From Embiotoca jacksoni (taxonomy: Eukaryota > Chordata > Actinopteri > Embiotocidae), in contig JAKOON010000009.1 of the NCBI GenBank assembly GCA_022577435.1, positions 12,233,911 through 12,297,910 on the forward strand: DNA of 64,000 nt. Direction: 5' to 3'. A program made the position numbers and the translations under genes. This document shows positions 33,301-47,700 of this stretch, piece by piece; positions within the stretch are counted from its first letter, which is position 1, and each line of letters starts with the position of its first letter. The notes beneath the pieces are model-generated. The model did not search any database and had not been told where the DNA came from. It worked only from the letters and a program-made list of their open reading frames with translations.

Positions 33301-36300
33301 CAGGCTTATGATTGTGGGAGTTCAAACATAAAAGCAAATTCAACATAATACAAGTAATATAATGCTTACACATGCTGCGGGTGTTGGCTTCACTGGCATC
33401 GGCAACTTTACATCAGAAATGTACCGATTTGTTTGTTGGCGTTTTATTGTCATTCCTGACACGGAAGTGGACCGCGTTTGAAAAAAGCAACTTCCTCCCG
33501 CGCTGCAGGTCCGAATTTGGAAAATACCATGTCGGTGGAACATGGACAATTAGATGGTAAATGTTAGCGTAATACCTACACCCGACTTGCATACAGTTAA
33601 ACAAAAATACAACTGTATAGAAGTGTACGTTCATAAAAGTGGTGCATTGATGTACAGCAACCAATCTAATAACCCAAATCAAAGCCATCTCTTCACATCT
33701 CCCCCCCCCCCTCCTTGTTAACGTGGTCTGCTTCTCCGGGTTTTAAACTCCAAATTCACGCCGCCTGTTGGGAGAGTGTACAAGGTGAGCTTGCTTCAAT
33801 GTTGACAACTCTTTATTGGCCTAAATACAATTTTAAATCTAGTCCCCCCCCCCCCCAAAAAAAAGGTGTAGTCATGAGAACACTACTTTTTAGGTGGGAT
33901 AGCTTATCTACAACTTTCCATCTAGGTAGATAAAAATTTAAAAAAAAAAATGGAAAATTGATATAGCTATCTTTGGCTACAACTATTAATATGCTATGTT
34001 TGTACATTATTGGCCGAATCAATTAGTAATCATGAAACCATTGATGTCATGTTGATCAATTAGCCTACTTGAAAAAATTGAATCATGCTTGTTCCACATC
34101 TATGTGAAATTACTCTTAATTTAGAAAATAGAAAATAGTGAACTATAGCAGCACCACTAACACATGATTGATTTATTTTCATCTCAATTTTAGTATCATT
34201 TTTATGAACCATTTTGTGTTTAAAAATGAGGAAAGTGAAATGATTAAATAGCCTATCATGAATCAGATTCTGAAAGATAGGGGAAACGCTTTACCAAGCC
34301 TTACCTTTAAGAATACACGCATTACTGGGTAACAGCAGTATTATTGCCGACTTGTAATCATTTGTCTACACTGACAAGAACTATAATGACTTTGACCCAT
34401 CTTTGACTGTGACTAAATCTGGACAAAGCAGATATATGGTTTCCTGAAATAATGCTCCTCCACCCCATACACTAAGTTTGGAATTTCAGGATCATTTGCT
34501 CATTATTTGTGCTTATTAGACTCCTTTGATGTTTGCTCTGCTTTCCTCCTCAGCTCAGTGCATCTTCTGGGTTTACAATCATGACCTTAGTTTGTACATG
34601 CAGCCAATAGGCAAAGACACTAGTGCCTATAATGACCCGAACAGTTCATGAAAACATGAAGCAAGAATATTGAGTCGAATGCAGTTCTTAATGGATGTTA
34701 TAAGCACAATGATCTATCTCTATGGCTGAAGTATCAGGGAAATAAAGCTTTGTGAAGACATAATTGTAAATGCATCATAGAACAGTTTGAATCATTTATC
34801 GTTTAGATTGAAATGAAAGGTTTAGGGTGTGTATGGGTTTTTGGTGTCACCTCTTATAAAACAGCTGTTAGGGTAATGGCCGATGAACCGGAACAGTCTG
34901 GTCATATAGTGGGAATGTTATCTGTTCTCTTTTCTTATTTCTATCCTTTTTGCCATCATTAAAGTTCTTGGGGCTTTTCAGAGATTCAAGGATATCTTTG
35001 GTTATAGATTTTTAAAACTACACAGAGGTTGGTCTTTAAACTGCAGCAGAAAAAGCATATATTTGAAGGATCTCATTTGTGACTCATTGTTAGTGATGTA
35101 GGGAGCACCAGTAATTTTTAACGTGTCTATATTAAAGGGTGACCAGGAGTCAATTTGCTGTGGTTTTGCATGTGCTCTTAGTAAAAAGATTTATCTCAGG
35201 GGATCCAAGTTACTGCATTTTTCCAAGAAGCTAAAGTTGTTGATAGATAAACCAGGTGGTTGCATATTAAACATAGAGCTATTGTGTGAAAACCACACAT
35301 GAAGTACTATAGGCTATTCAAGAAAATAGTGTTTGCAATGTACAGTAGCAGAAAGCATGCAGGTGTTGAGAAAAATGCTCTATGAATTATGGTCCTTAAA
35401 GCAAATGCTGATTCAAAGGCTGGTTGTGTTCCACTTCAATTGTTGTTCCAGTTTTTATGTCCTTTTGTCCCATGTACACACATTGGTTATATTATAACTC
35501 ACTTCACAGGTAGTCCAGTCTCTTTCAGCCTATAAACAGGAATTTTGCATTCTCCAGATGTAGGCATGTCTTCTGCATTAAGCAAAAAATGGCAAGAACA
35601 TCTAACACTGAAGTCACTGTTGAACTTGCAGACGAGGAAACAAAATTATCCAAATGTCTGAACATAGTGGACATGGTTACTAATTTTGATAGTGGAATAG
35701 AAAAGTCATTGAGAAGTGAGGAGTAGAAAATGTATAATTACCTCATTTCAGAGGTTAGATGCAAGTAATTTGCCTTTTACTGACCACAAACAGGAAGAAT
35801 TAGAACAAAGGGAGAACATTCAACAGAGCTTTTAGCAAATTCAAAGAAACCATAATGCTAATTTTGAATTCAATAACAGCAATGAGGACAACAGCTACAC
35901 CTCACCCAAGCATCCTAAAATCATTTGAATATCTTGTCATTTGCTGACTCCATTCCCTTAGGAAACTCCAAGTATTGATGTAATCTGAAGATTGTAAGCT
36001 GTTGTCCCTGTCTTGTAGTGATTTGGCTACAATCAGGAAAACACTGGGTGTTTTGGAGAAATGCTGTTTAAAGAAATTGGCAGTAATAAATATATCTTCA
36101 TAATATTGAGGCATTCAGGCAATTCATATTAATGTCATATGAGGGATCTTTATCGAAACAAAAATCTTTGAATTGGAAGGGCACAATGAGTTCTTTTGGA
36201 AAATGTATTGTGAAAATTAGGAAAAAAACTTGTCCAATGATCAAAAAGGACAGAAAAAGCAGTTATTTTCTTGAAATTATTCAGTGGCGATGATGCTGTC

Positions 36301-36900
36301 TTATCATGAGATAAGTGTACACTGCATAGTTGGTCTTCCTCAGCTGCAGCCCTTCACAGCCTGACATTATTCTATCAGAATTTATTTCCAGGTTGACACA
36401 AAACCATACTTGTTTTTATAAAGCTTTCCATTGCACTTATAAGAGTGGAAACATATCTAGTGTAAATCAATCCAGCAAAGAGTGAAGGAGCCAGGACATG
36501 TGTTTGTGTGCCCGTTTGGCCACCAACAAGGAGGAGTGTCATTACTTCAGGGTGACAACCTAACAATCAACATGATGCTTCATAACATACTTTACATGTT
36601 GTGTGTACAAAATGCTTGACCTTGCGCATTTATTTGTATGTTATTCCTACTACTACACAGAAAAACCCACCACAGGCTTAGTTTAGAAATACATAGCAGG
36701 CTGTAGTCCACTGCTCCTCTGATGCACAATTGTCACTTAAAGTCCAAGTAATGGCCACATAATGGCCAAGTGCCACTTTATTGATGGTGCTGGTAGGAGC
36801 ACAGCTACAAGGTCTCCCAAAAGTCTTACTCAGTGTTGCGATGATGATCAACTTATTAAATTTCATTAGATTGTTCAACTGCTTTCCCCATGAGATCTTT
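33301..36900. other. Gene-free AT-rich interval
   Basis: I see no exon, RNA gene or recognisable transposon. C runs occur at 33699-33711 and 33843-33856. The region 33900-36600 is uniformly AT-rich with no simple repeats and few CpGs, unlike the blocks on either side. It may be decayed mobile-element DNA, but no terminal repeats or protein remnants were recognised. Confidence 0.5.
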
Positions 36901-36929
36901 TTTTTTGCTGTGGAGCTGCTCACAGAGCG

Positions 36930-37110
36930 CACCACATTGTGCGATATTGTTTAAAATGATTTAATAAGCACTTTATTTTACGACAGGAGTGTTATTATTT
37001 TACGACCCTCTCGGCAGCCAATAGCTTTGCAGATCAGTCCAATTCTCTCCACACCTCACTTTATTTTACTGCACACTGGCTGCTTTACTGCTCAGCAACG
37101 GCGGTGGCTG
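36930..37110. promoter_or_regulatory. Candidate enhancer with paired posterior-HOX sites
   Basis: TTTTACGAC (GTCGTAAAA on the other strand) occurs at 36976-36984 and 36998-37006. Each is within the 11-bp direct repeat TATTTTACGAC, offset by 22 bp or about two helical turns. GTCGTAAAA is the CpG-containing motif preferred by HOX10-12 class proteins. The flanks hold CCAAT at 37019-37023, TTTAATAAGC and a CAGCCAATAG segment. Function is inferred. Confidence 0.45.
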
Positions 37111-40100
37111 TAGGCGACAGGAAAAGTTGTTCCCCTTCTTTCCCAGTGAATCAAACAGACTCCAGCCCAAAGTATTGTCGGAAAAAGTCTGTTCCCACAG
37201 TCATACTGGGCTTGCATCACTCAAAATGCTGCATCTGGCCTTTACAGTGGGAATGTGCTGCATTTGAGGCTTATTTGACATCCTCAGCTCAGTAAGAATA
37301 AGTTTGATGGCAATGTGGTGTCCACGTTGGCCATTGGTGATGTCATTTGCATTACCTATTCCTGTGTATGCCTGCCAGTAGGTGTGTGTGTTTGCCTGTG
37401 ATAGAGTACCTCATTGCAGCAGTGATGTATCCTCATTATGTCCCCATCCCATGACCGTCACACCCAGCCTACTGGTCCTCTCCTGGGGGACCAGGGAGTC
37501 TGGGCTTCCCCTTCCATCCGCTCCTCCATCTCCCAATCCCCTGCCCTTCTGACTCCAGTGCTCAACCTGCATTCAGTGAGAAGTGCTGAGTCGTCGTGCT
37601 GACCTCTCTGCTGCTGAGCAGTGGCTGTGTGGTTTGGTGACGTTAACTGAACTTTAAAAGGCTACATTTTAAAAGTAATACATGGTGACGATCTATTAAC
37701 CTCAGTTTTATCATTGACTGGGAGTCACTATGAATGTCAACTAGAGGGCCATGTTGAGATGATGACAACAGCCACATATATGACCAAATTATGTTTTATC
37801 AAATAATTAATTAATCTCTCTCTACCTGGCGGGCACGGCAATACTCAGAACAGTATAACAGTACAGCTGCCTTCATCCTCATAAAGATGTGGACAGCACT
37901 AACATATTCCTGAAGAAACTCAAACCCTCATGAGCTGAACATAGAACCTTGGGAACTGAGGAATGACTCTTCCAGCTCAGAGAAACAGTCCTGTTTTCAG
38001 CCTTGCCACGATGCACACTCCAACTCATCTTATTTAGATTAAGAAGTAAAAAAAAAAAAAGAAAGTCCAACCATGAAGGAACATTTAAGCCTTCGGTTTA
38101 TCAGAAACATTCAATACCACCAAATTTGGAGGTACATGGTTTTCACTGTACAGGAAGGGTAATATGAAAAATTGTGATCTCAAAAGTAAACTTGTCAGAC
38201 AAATGTAGTGAAGGAATGTACAATATTTTCCTCTGAGATGGGGAGTTAAAGTGGCATCAAATGAAAATACTCCAGTAAAGTACAAATACCTAGATTTTGT
38301 CTAACAGTACTGTAGTAAATGCACTTAATTACATCCCACCACTGGAGTCTGCCATTAACTGCATATTTAAGATCCATTTTGAGCTATTTGAGTTCTTATT
38401 TTTACATAATATTCGTTGTAAAGAAAAGTACACTGGAAACAAAATGTCATCTGGAGATGGAGCAACTTGTCGAGCTAGCTTTAGCTATATTAGCCAGCGA
38501 GCTTTCTGCCACAGAGCTTTCCAGTGACAGTTCTCAGTTTAGTTTGAAAAATCAATTCCAAAAGAAAAGAGAGGCCTCTTTTTTCTTAATCTGACTGAAA
38601 TCCATGACCTGTTTAGATTCGCTGTGTGATAAATCATGCAAACTACATTTTGTACCATGCCTGAATATAAAGCTTCAGAAGCACAGCAGGAACATTGGCT
38701 AACTAAGAGGACTGGGCTTCACAAATTGTTTACTCTAATGGAGCAGTTCATACTGAAGATGTAGGTTACATTTTGACATACGGTATGTCTACCATGCAGC
38801 AGCAGCAAGTTGTGTATGAGTGTGTGCGCTGAGGTAAGATGAGTTTGGAAGGTAAGGTTACACCATGGGAAAGGGAGCAGAAGAGATGGTGGTACCAGAT
38901 AGTGGGGGAATCAGAAGAAGAGCTAAGAGCCTGTGCTTAGTGCCTTAATGGATGATTTCAAAGAACACTCACACTGCTTGGCCGGGAGCAGACCTCCCCA
39001 AAACTATAAAACTCTGGTGATTGACACTGTTGAAGTGAGCTCAGCTGTGTCTACATTCAGTGCTCCAAATATCCCCACAAACAATCTTGCCAAGTAAATA
39101 TGCCTTGAAGATATAAAGTACTAATAAAGTTGTTTGGTCTCAAAATTAGGGTGGAAATGATTATCCTGATTGGTTTCTACATGCACGGCTGTTAATTTTG
39201 ATACTATAATGTACTATTATCATATTTTACTACGTCTGTTATGTCAACAATTTTTATGTTCTATAATTATCTTTTGCTATTGTTTTTACTCTTTCCCATT
39301 ACAGATTAATGCCATGCAGTTCATTACTGACTCATTTTATGTCCTGTATAGTAAATCATTGACATGAACTGCATTGATCTGAAAAGCGAGTGCGACTGCA
39401 CCCCCAGTGAACAGGAAGTGATGTCTGGTTTGCTTGTAATCAAAGAAGAGCAGCATATTTAGCATTTTGCTGCAAAAGAAAGTAGGACTGAAAATGCCAG
39501 AGTGACTTTTCAGTGATCCACTGGAAGGTGCAGAGGTGAACAGAGCTTAGCGCAATACCAAAGATGGCATCGGACTTAAAACTGTGCCATCTCAGATTAC
39601 CACTTAAATCAACAAAAAAATGTCCTCTGTGTGTGCATACATTTTTAATTTAAACAGCATATACAGTTCAATTATGCATCCAAACCAAAGATGATCAAGT
39701 AATTATATACAAACTATAATCATATTTTCATGCAACTATCTCTTTAAAGCAGTTATTTCAAAATAAAAGCTCTTAGTGAATACAGTTAAATGGATGGCAA
39801 ACTGGTTTAATAGGACAGACTGACTGACGCTGACACACAGACCTGTGGCGTCTTCAGGTTGTGACTCACAGACCAGGAACCCAGATTAAGCGGGGAACGG
39901 ACATAACAAGGGAGTCTTGTTTTGGTCAGTTGAGTGCGAAGAATGGAGGACAAAAGGCAACAGGGAATCCTTGTTTTGTAGATTTGTGTTTGAAATGTCT
40001 GAGCTTGTTCGCAGTGCAAAGGAAAGAGTAAGTGAGTGGAATATTTAAAACAGGAAAATATTGGGGGGGATGGATGGAGGAGAATGAGATACAGACTGTG

Positions 40101-43100
40101 AGAGGGGCTCGAGGGAAAGATGGAGCTAAGGAAGGAGGATAGGGTTTATGGTGATGCTCTGTTTGTGACGGCTGTCTGCTGGATGAAAACAGGGTCTCTT
40201 TAACTCCTCACGGGTTAATGGAACTTTTATGAGTTTGTTCTGCAATCATGTAACCCCTGGCGTCTCCTTTCCTGTTTCTCTCTTTGTCTCCTTGTATCTC
40301 ATTCTGTCTCTTTTTTTCTTTTTTACCCTCTATTGCAGGGCAGATCAGAGGTGAGCCGCTTCTGTGTTTCTGTAAACACTGCTCTCTCTCTGTGCTGAGT
40401 TTATGAGGACAGGACCAGCTTGGAGGAGGCCTCAGTTGGATGACTCACTGCTTGGGCTCGGTTTACATTAGGTAAAGAGTTGTTTAAGCAGTGGTTAGCA
40501 TAGTTAGGTGGAGAGTATGGACAGCGGCAGTCTAATGGCTTGGAGAAGTGAACTAGCCTGTCCAGGGGTCTCTTTTGTCCAATCATTATGTCTGTAGTGT
40601 GGGAAGTAATTGGTCCCACTTTCCAGAGAGCGGCAATGGGTGTTTAATTGTACATAAATAGTTGTAGCTCATTTGTTTTATTATGGCAACCACATTTGCG
40701 ACCCCAGACACCAATCCTTCTATGACACCACTTGCCTAAACACCAGAGCGAAAAACTCTCCCACCAGCAGAATAAAAGTGGTTGGATGTCTGACAACACA
40801 AGGTGCATTAACTAAGGAGGAGGAGGGGGAAGGTGGGGGTGTCCGTAGGTGCACTGGATTGATGGAGATTGGTGCCAAAAGGCGATGGGAACCTGACCAG
40901 GTCTCCCATCATAAAGCACGACTGAGGAATGGGTGGCTGTGGGTCAGACGCAACTTTTAATGCCCAGCCATGACTCACGCTGACTGTCAGTAATGAGTTT
41001 TATTCACTTCCATCATTTGAGTGTCGATTGTGATCATGGGGCTATCTGAGAGTCATGATTGACTGAATAGAGTCAAATATGGGAGGAAGGAGTGTGGGAT
41101 AAAGGAGGACAGAGGAGCAGGACACTGATCCTGGTGCTTATGTACCCGTGAAGCAGCCAGCTGCTTACGGCGACGTGGAGAGAAAATACTAAATATGGCA
41201 ATTGAAGTCTAATTTTAGTACGAACTAGAGGAATACATTTCCCCACATCATCTAATATTCTTCTATTTCATTTGCTTCCCTTTAAGTCACCAAACTCCTG
41301 AATAAAAAAAAGCCAGAAACAAAAGTCATTGCAGCCTTTTATTGTTTCCTCAAACCTCCTGAACCTCCCTCTGGGTGTAGCAGCTCTGTAGAAGCACATG
41401 GTCACAAACAGGCAGTTTAAGGATGATAATCAATATTGATCCCAGTTATAGAGTGAGTGTGAGGCGCTGTGGAGGGGAGGGGGGAGTCCTTACTCTGTCT
41501 GGATGTTGATAGGATCAATGAGCTTTAGAGGATTGAGAATGGATGGTTCCTTGTGTGGAGGCTCTGTTAGCAGTGACAGGGCCAGAAAGACTGCGCAATC
41601 TGGGCTCCACATTTCTGTCATCATCTTTCTATTTCTACCCCTTTCTTCTCCATTTGTCAATGCATTTTAGATTTTAGCATCATTATTAACATCCATGTGA
41701 AAATGCATGCATTTCTGTGTATGTGTGTGCAGGTGACTTCATCACTTCTGCCTCCAACATCTGCCATATTTTTCCACCCTTGAGGGTATTGATTTTGGGG
41801 CAATGCAGTAATCTACTGGGCAGTTACATTAGAGAGACATGACACAGATACTCCTCTTTGTTTTTTATGGACCAAGAAAATTTGTGATAAACTACAGAGG
41901 GTGCACTCAAACACTTGATATTAACGACAAAAAAGAAATGGGCGTAATCGTATCCTAATGACAAACATACGCACAACCCAGAGGTGTAGACAGTCTGTTA
42001 GAATAGCTGAGGATTACTGTTGGCCCGGGAATTGAGGTAAAGCTACGTCCCAGTTGGTTATGTTTATTCCTGACAGTAACAGAACCTTTTCTATTCTAAT
42101 AAAGCCTGTCCGCGCTATATTTACCTGCTTAGCACAGTCCAGTGCTCTGGGGCCACTGTGACCTGCCTGCCCGGGTGTGTTTGTGCATGCGTGTGTGTAT
42201 TGGAGCGAGACATAATGGTGACTTAGCACCTGGACACTTCAACAATATGTAGATTCAGCGATGTTGATACAGCATTTGAATTGGCAGTGAATGCAAATTT
42301 ATTTGTGGCCCAGAGTGTGTGGAGACAGAGAAAGAGAGTTCCCCGTGTGTGTGCAACACAACATGAGAGAGATGAAGATTCAGCTGTGTGGGTGAGAGTG
42401 TTGGATTAGAGATGACAGCCAAGAATGAGGAATCCCATCATTCCACGTCCAGGGAGCACTCCATTCAGCCACTGACACGGCCCTCTGGGGTGGGGCAATT
42501 GGAGGGTGCCAGTTACACCCTGTCAGGGGGTCTTATGACCTGATGGATGTGGTGCTACGGGATTCAGAGAACACCCTGAATATTGCCTCTTGCACACACG
42601 GTCATCCAAGAACAGATAAGCTCAGTGACATCAGTGCTGCAGCATGCACAGCTCTTACAGCTGTCTAATTTTCTTTGTGTATTTTTGGTTCACTACAGTT
42701 TTGTTTTATTGTATGTTCCGGTACATAGTCAGAACTGCTCTAATGCATACATGACCACACACATACTCTGCAGGATCCCACATGACAGTGCTGAACAGAC
42801 CTCCACAACTATCATTGAACTGAAAAGCCCCAAAGTTGCATCTTCTTTTATTAGAATGACATAATAACTATCCATCAACTCAGCCAGCCAACCGTATCGC
42901 TCCCTCCTGATGCCTACAGCCAATCGGCTGCACTGATATTTGAGAGCTAATTTGTCACAGTCAGCAGCGTCCCTCCCATTTCTTATTGTCCCTGAAGTGA
43001 GTGTTATTGTCACCCCAAGTCTCGGAGGATGGTTTTATCATTCCTGCTTAGTACAGCACTGGGACTTATGAGAGACACACACAACGCACACAGAAGTTCA

Positions 43101-44510
43101 CAAGCATTTCTCCACCCACACCAACCCCACTGCAAGCATGTGTTGCCTTTCTTTAAAATAGCATTTAACTTTGCTCCTCTTCTCTCTCTGTATTCCCCCC
43201 CACACACACACACAGACAATGATGGCTGTGTTTGTGTTTGTGTGTGTGTGTGTGTGCGCTGTTTCCCTCCACTCTGCTCTAAACGAACCAATTATGGGTG
43301 TTTATGTAGCTTTAATGCGCGTAAGTGTCAGGAGAGAAACATTGCACCGCTCACCACCTAATCAATGAGGCCTTGCGTGCTACACCACCACTCGCTTTTC
43401 TCCCCTCTCACTCGTCCTCTATCGCGTCACTTCACTTTCTCTTTCTCTGCCACACTCTGCTTCTCACTCCCATGCCTTGTCCGTTCAATTAACGAGAGAT
43501 GAGAATTGAGCGGTATCAGGCCAATTGGCTGTGAAGAGAGCTTTAAAAAGACAAGATGAGGCCATCACAAAGTTGCTGTGCTCAGGACAACTACTGTAAG
43601 TCTTAGAGGCTGCATTTTGGTATATTTAGAGTGAGTTCCAAACATTTTTCCACCAGAATTTTAGATGTTGCAGCTGCTCTGAGTTTGTCACTGTCTGAGC
43701 TCCACTACAAATGTTCTGTTTTGTTGCATTTTTACATTTGATTTATTTAGCTTCTTACTGCTTAAATACAAGCAGCCCATACATTTTAAAGATCTATCTC
43801 AGCTGATATTCTATTTTTTCCATTCAGAAGTGAACTAACCAATTATTATTGTCAAAATAGCTACAGGACCCACAGCCTTGTTTTGTAAAAGTAAAATGCA
43901 CATGAACCACATATTCACTATGGAGGCACTACTATGTAAAGTATGGGCCATTGAATGACTGATCTACTTCCTCTTTTATCTATATCTAGTCATAGTTAGC
44001 CGATCAGTTTTTAGTGCCACAGCACTCTCTGGTTTCATGCTTCCTCACATAAAAAATATTTTTATCACTTCCATTAAATGGAAAGATTTGAAATTTGAGA
44101 AGTAGAAAGCGCTTGGATCACACCATGTGCATTCTCTTAGTGTGTGTACCTGAGCTCAAATGGCTTTGTTTTCTCCTGAGAAAAAACTGAAATCAATGAG
44201 ATAAGATTCCACAGTTTGAGTAACCACTCTGACAATGGCTGGTGTAAACTCCACCCTGCAGTGTTTCTCATGATCCATGGATGATTTGTTACAGTTTATA
44301 TATTTGATGGGATTCCAGTTTTTTGTTTTTTTTTTAAATCTCTATGACTCTACACAGATGAATCCCCAGATCCTCTTGCAGCTTTCCAAGGTTGCTGTAA
44401 AACAGAACCTGTTATTCCATTTTGGTTGAGTCTCACCCACCCTTACATGGGTAACATTACAGGTCTGAAGCTGCCTCTGGATCAGGTGTAGCTACTTTCA
44501 CCCCCAGTTT
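37111..44510. other. Intergenic evx1-hibadh, middle part
   Basis: No gene is recognised. Conserved-looking pieces occur at about 37300-37640, 40150-40260, 40880-41110, 42000-42240, 42380-42560 and 43480-43570. The rest is AT-rich filler. A short GT array is at 43227-43258. Confidence 0.5.
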
Positions 44511-44790
44511 GTGGCAGAGATGAATGTGGCTCAGTGGGAGCTGTACCCCCCCCGGGTATTTAGGGCCCACCGTGGTGGGTCCGACGGGAACGGGAGGGCC
44601 AGAGTCCCGTTACCGACACCAGTGATTATTTACCGGGCCGGGGCCTCTGTGGGAACCGGGGTGATGGATTCTGACGGGGCTGATGATCACTCTTCCAATG
44701 AGAGTAATTAATATAATGAAGAGCTACTGAGCATGTGCAGTATTATGTGATGAATAGTGTGTGCACGCTGTCATTACTCACAGGTGACAG
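44511..44790. promoter_or_regulatory. Candidate regulatory block with GC-rich hairpins
   Basis: A GC- and CpG-rich island inside AT-rich DNA. It holds CCCACC-GT-GGTGGG at 44566-44579 and AACGGGA/TCCCGTT at 44589-44595 and 44605-44611, followed by GTGATTATTTACCGGGCCGG and AGAGTAATTAATATAATGA homeodomain-type sites. An open reading frame of 66 codons crosses it, but I recognise no protein. Confidence 0.35.
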
Positions 44791-47700
44791 AGGGTGTGTG
44801 GGGGGTAATGTGAAGAAGGAAGTATACTGTACAAGAGGAGGAAAGGGTGAAGACAGAACAGGATCGGAAAGTATGAAGGAATCAATATGATGAGGGGAGA
44901 CAGGGATGTTTTGAAAACATTTGGAGACATTAATGGAACTAATTACACCCCTTTGACCCCCACAAGTCCAGCTTAGAGCAAGTTACAATGGCAGGAACAG
45001 TGGAAGTGAGTAAAAACAAGCAGGGACACACTTTATGGGGCCATTCCCCCAGATGTTTACTCATATTGTCGGGATGCAACCTTGTAACCAGGTAATGAAT
45101 CCATGTTTCACAACAACTCACTCCACCCTCATAGATATTCTAATGAGGCCTTTATAGTTATAATTAGCTGTTGTTATGCGCTTCGCTGTCGACATGACAG
45201 GTTATGTGCTGACCCGCTGTCTGAAATGGAATTATCTTCACTAATGAACCCAAGCAGAGTCAGTGACTCAGGATGGGGGAATGATGTCTACAAAACAGGA
45301 AGAAGACGTGTGGGTGTTGTGCTGATGTGCAGACGCTGTGGGTGTGGATATGAGCTGGGGCTAAATGGCCTGAATATTATTGGTGGGTTCATGTAAAAGA
45401 TATCAAGGCCGCATTACTGCACAGTGAGACAGTGGCTTGTTACACACCACTGGGTGAGCAATAATACTTGCTAGATTCCAGCCACTAATTTAGCCACATG
45501 GCACTTAACGTGCGTTTGATATGAATCGTGGGGTGTTTAGAGGAGCCTCGGCCCCCCTCCCTGCCCCGCAACCCCACCACTCTTACTTCCTTAAAGAGCA
45601 AGTCGTTAAACAGCCGAGAGGATCCACCAGCAGTTATAATGGGGAAATAATGAACGCTGTTGCCTCAGGTATTTATCACAGCAGCAACTCTCAGAGCTGA
45701 GGCTGTTACAAGCTCTAAATGGCGGGGAGGGGGGTTAACCAGGTGGGAAATTAATTAGAAAGTTTGAGAAGCAGACACTGGAGTGATGTAAAACTTGATC
45801 ATCTGTGTATAATGTACATAAGTTGAATTTCATGATCAGTTTATTTCAGGTGTATTCAGGTTTCCCGTAAACGCAATCATGAGCAGGTTGCATGGTACTT
45901 CACAAATAAACAAATTCCATATATTTCCAAGTTAAATCTTGTAAGACTGAGAAGTTGTTTGAATCCCACAACAAAACCAAGTCACGCATCAAACATGAAC
46001 TCTTGCTGACACATGAGACTGGTGTTGTACCCTGGTGTCAACATAGTCTGTGTGGTGTGTCTGGTGTCCCACCGCTGGCTGCCTGGCTAAGAGGGTGAGG
46101 CCCTCCGGCTCAGACCGGCTGGCTAGGGACTCGGTCGGTCCCTTGGTCGCTCACGTCCCCTTCAGACGTCAGAGCAGGCCGGTCTCACCACGGCTCCTTT
46201 ACAACCTGCTTTCATGTGCCCTTTAATGAGGAAACCGCCGGCTCAGCAGCCTGCTATAAAACACAGGCAAATTAAAACACCCAAATATGAATCAGCTATG
46301 CTGCCTAATTCAGCAGGCCAAGCCAGAGGCGTAGTTCTACTTTGTAGAGGCCTCAGAAGGACCAGAATCTATTGTCTGCAAAGGTCATGAGGGCGCCTCA
46401 CAAGTAACATCAGCTACAACATCAACGTTACAGCAGAGGAGATATGTGATAACATCGGCTTCTTAATCTAAACCTTGAAGTACTTCCACTCCTTTAAAAT
46501 CATCTGAAGATCACACAGCCGAGGCAAGTGCATAACTTCCCAAAGAACAATAACAGAGTGAGTCACAAGCCCACAACACAACTTCTGCCACCAACGGCTC
46601 GCCACAGTCTGCTACAACTGCGGCTGCCACTTAGACGACAGCAGCTCCATAAAACGTTGAAGAACCTCCAGCCCTCAGAAAAAGAGAGCGAAAAATAAAA
46701 CAAAACCACATTTGTTTTTTTCCTCTCATTTCATTGTAATGATGGAAATAAGGGCATCATTCTGAGATTAGTGCTGCTATTTCTCCCCGACTGACTTTAA
46801 GCATTATATGAGTCCCTGCTGAAGAGTTTTGAAGAAACAATGGAACAACAACCCACTGAGGAGAAGGATGGCAGCTGGATCACCGGCTGATTTTTAAACT
46901 TTAAGCTATATAAGACTGGTGTCTTATGACCTCTGAAACAGAGAACACAGAAGAGCATGGTGTGATCACATGGGGCGCAATGATTTAAATCCTAAAAAAA
47001 AGTTTCAAACATGGTTTGTGACCTTGCCTGTTTTATAATCAAGTATATTTATGAATGACAGAATTACAAACTTTGTCTGGAGGGCGCTATGATTTTGTCA
47101 GCATATGACACCGTCAATTTCTACACCCTTGTCCTGAATAAGTAAAAAAAAATCATGAATAAACTACAAAATATGAGAATCCTCTTCGAGAGCTGCCAAG
47201 GACAGATCGCTCTTTAAGGGAGAAAGTAAAAGCAGCACATCCTGTGGCTAAAGGATGTTAACCATTTTCCACATACACTATAACTACAGTAGAAGGTTGG
47301 TGTGATCTGAAAAGTAACAATTTTAAAAGTTTTGAAAGCTGTAAAACTAAATGTTTGAGGTGAAATAGATATAGGTTGGGAATGTCAGTCAGTCAATCAC
47401 TTCAGGTGGTCCAGACTTAAATATTTCAACAACTGCTGGATGGACTGCCATTAAATGTCTTACAGATATCCATGGTTCTTGATTTTTCATTTAACACCAA
47501 AGCCTTATCACCATAGATAGATTGATTCAAAATATTGTACAGACTTTTGTGGTTCCCAGATAATTAATCCTACTGCCTAGTGAACCTTTGACCTTTCCTT
47601 TAGCAAAGCCCACACTTGTGGTTTTGAGTCAAATAACTACTGGAAAGATTGCCATGAAATTTGGGACAGACATACGTGTGCCCCTCAGAAATAACTTATT

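Noticed and set aside
33900..36600. Decayed transposon or retrovirus-like DNA in the AT-rich interval
   Set aside because: No reverse transcriptase, transposase, integrase or capsid-like stretches, and no terminal repeats, were recognised.
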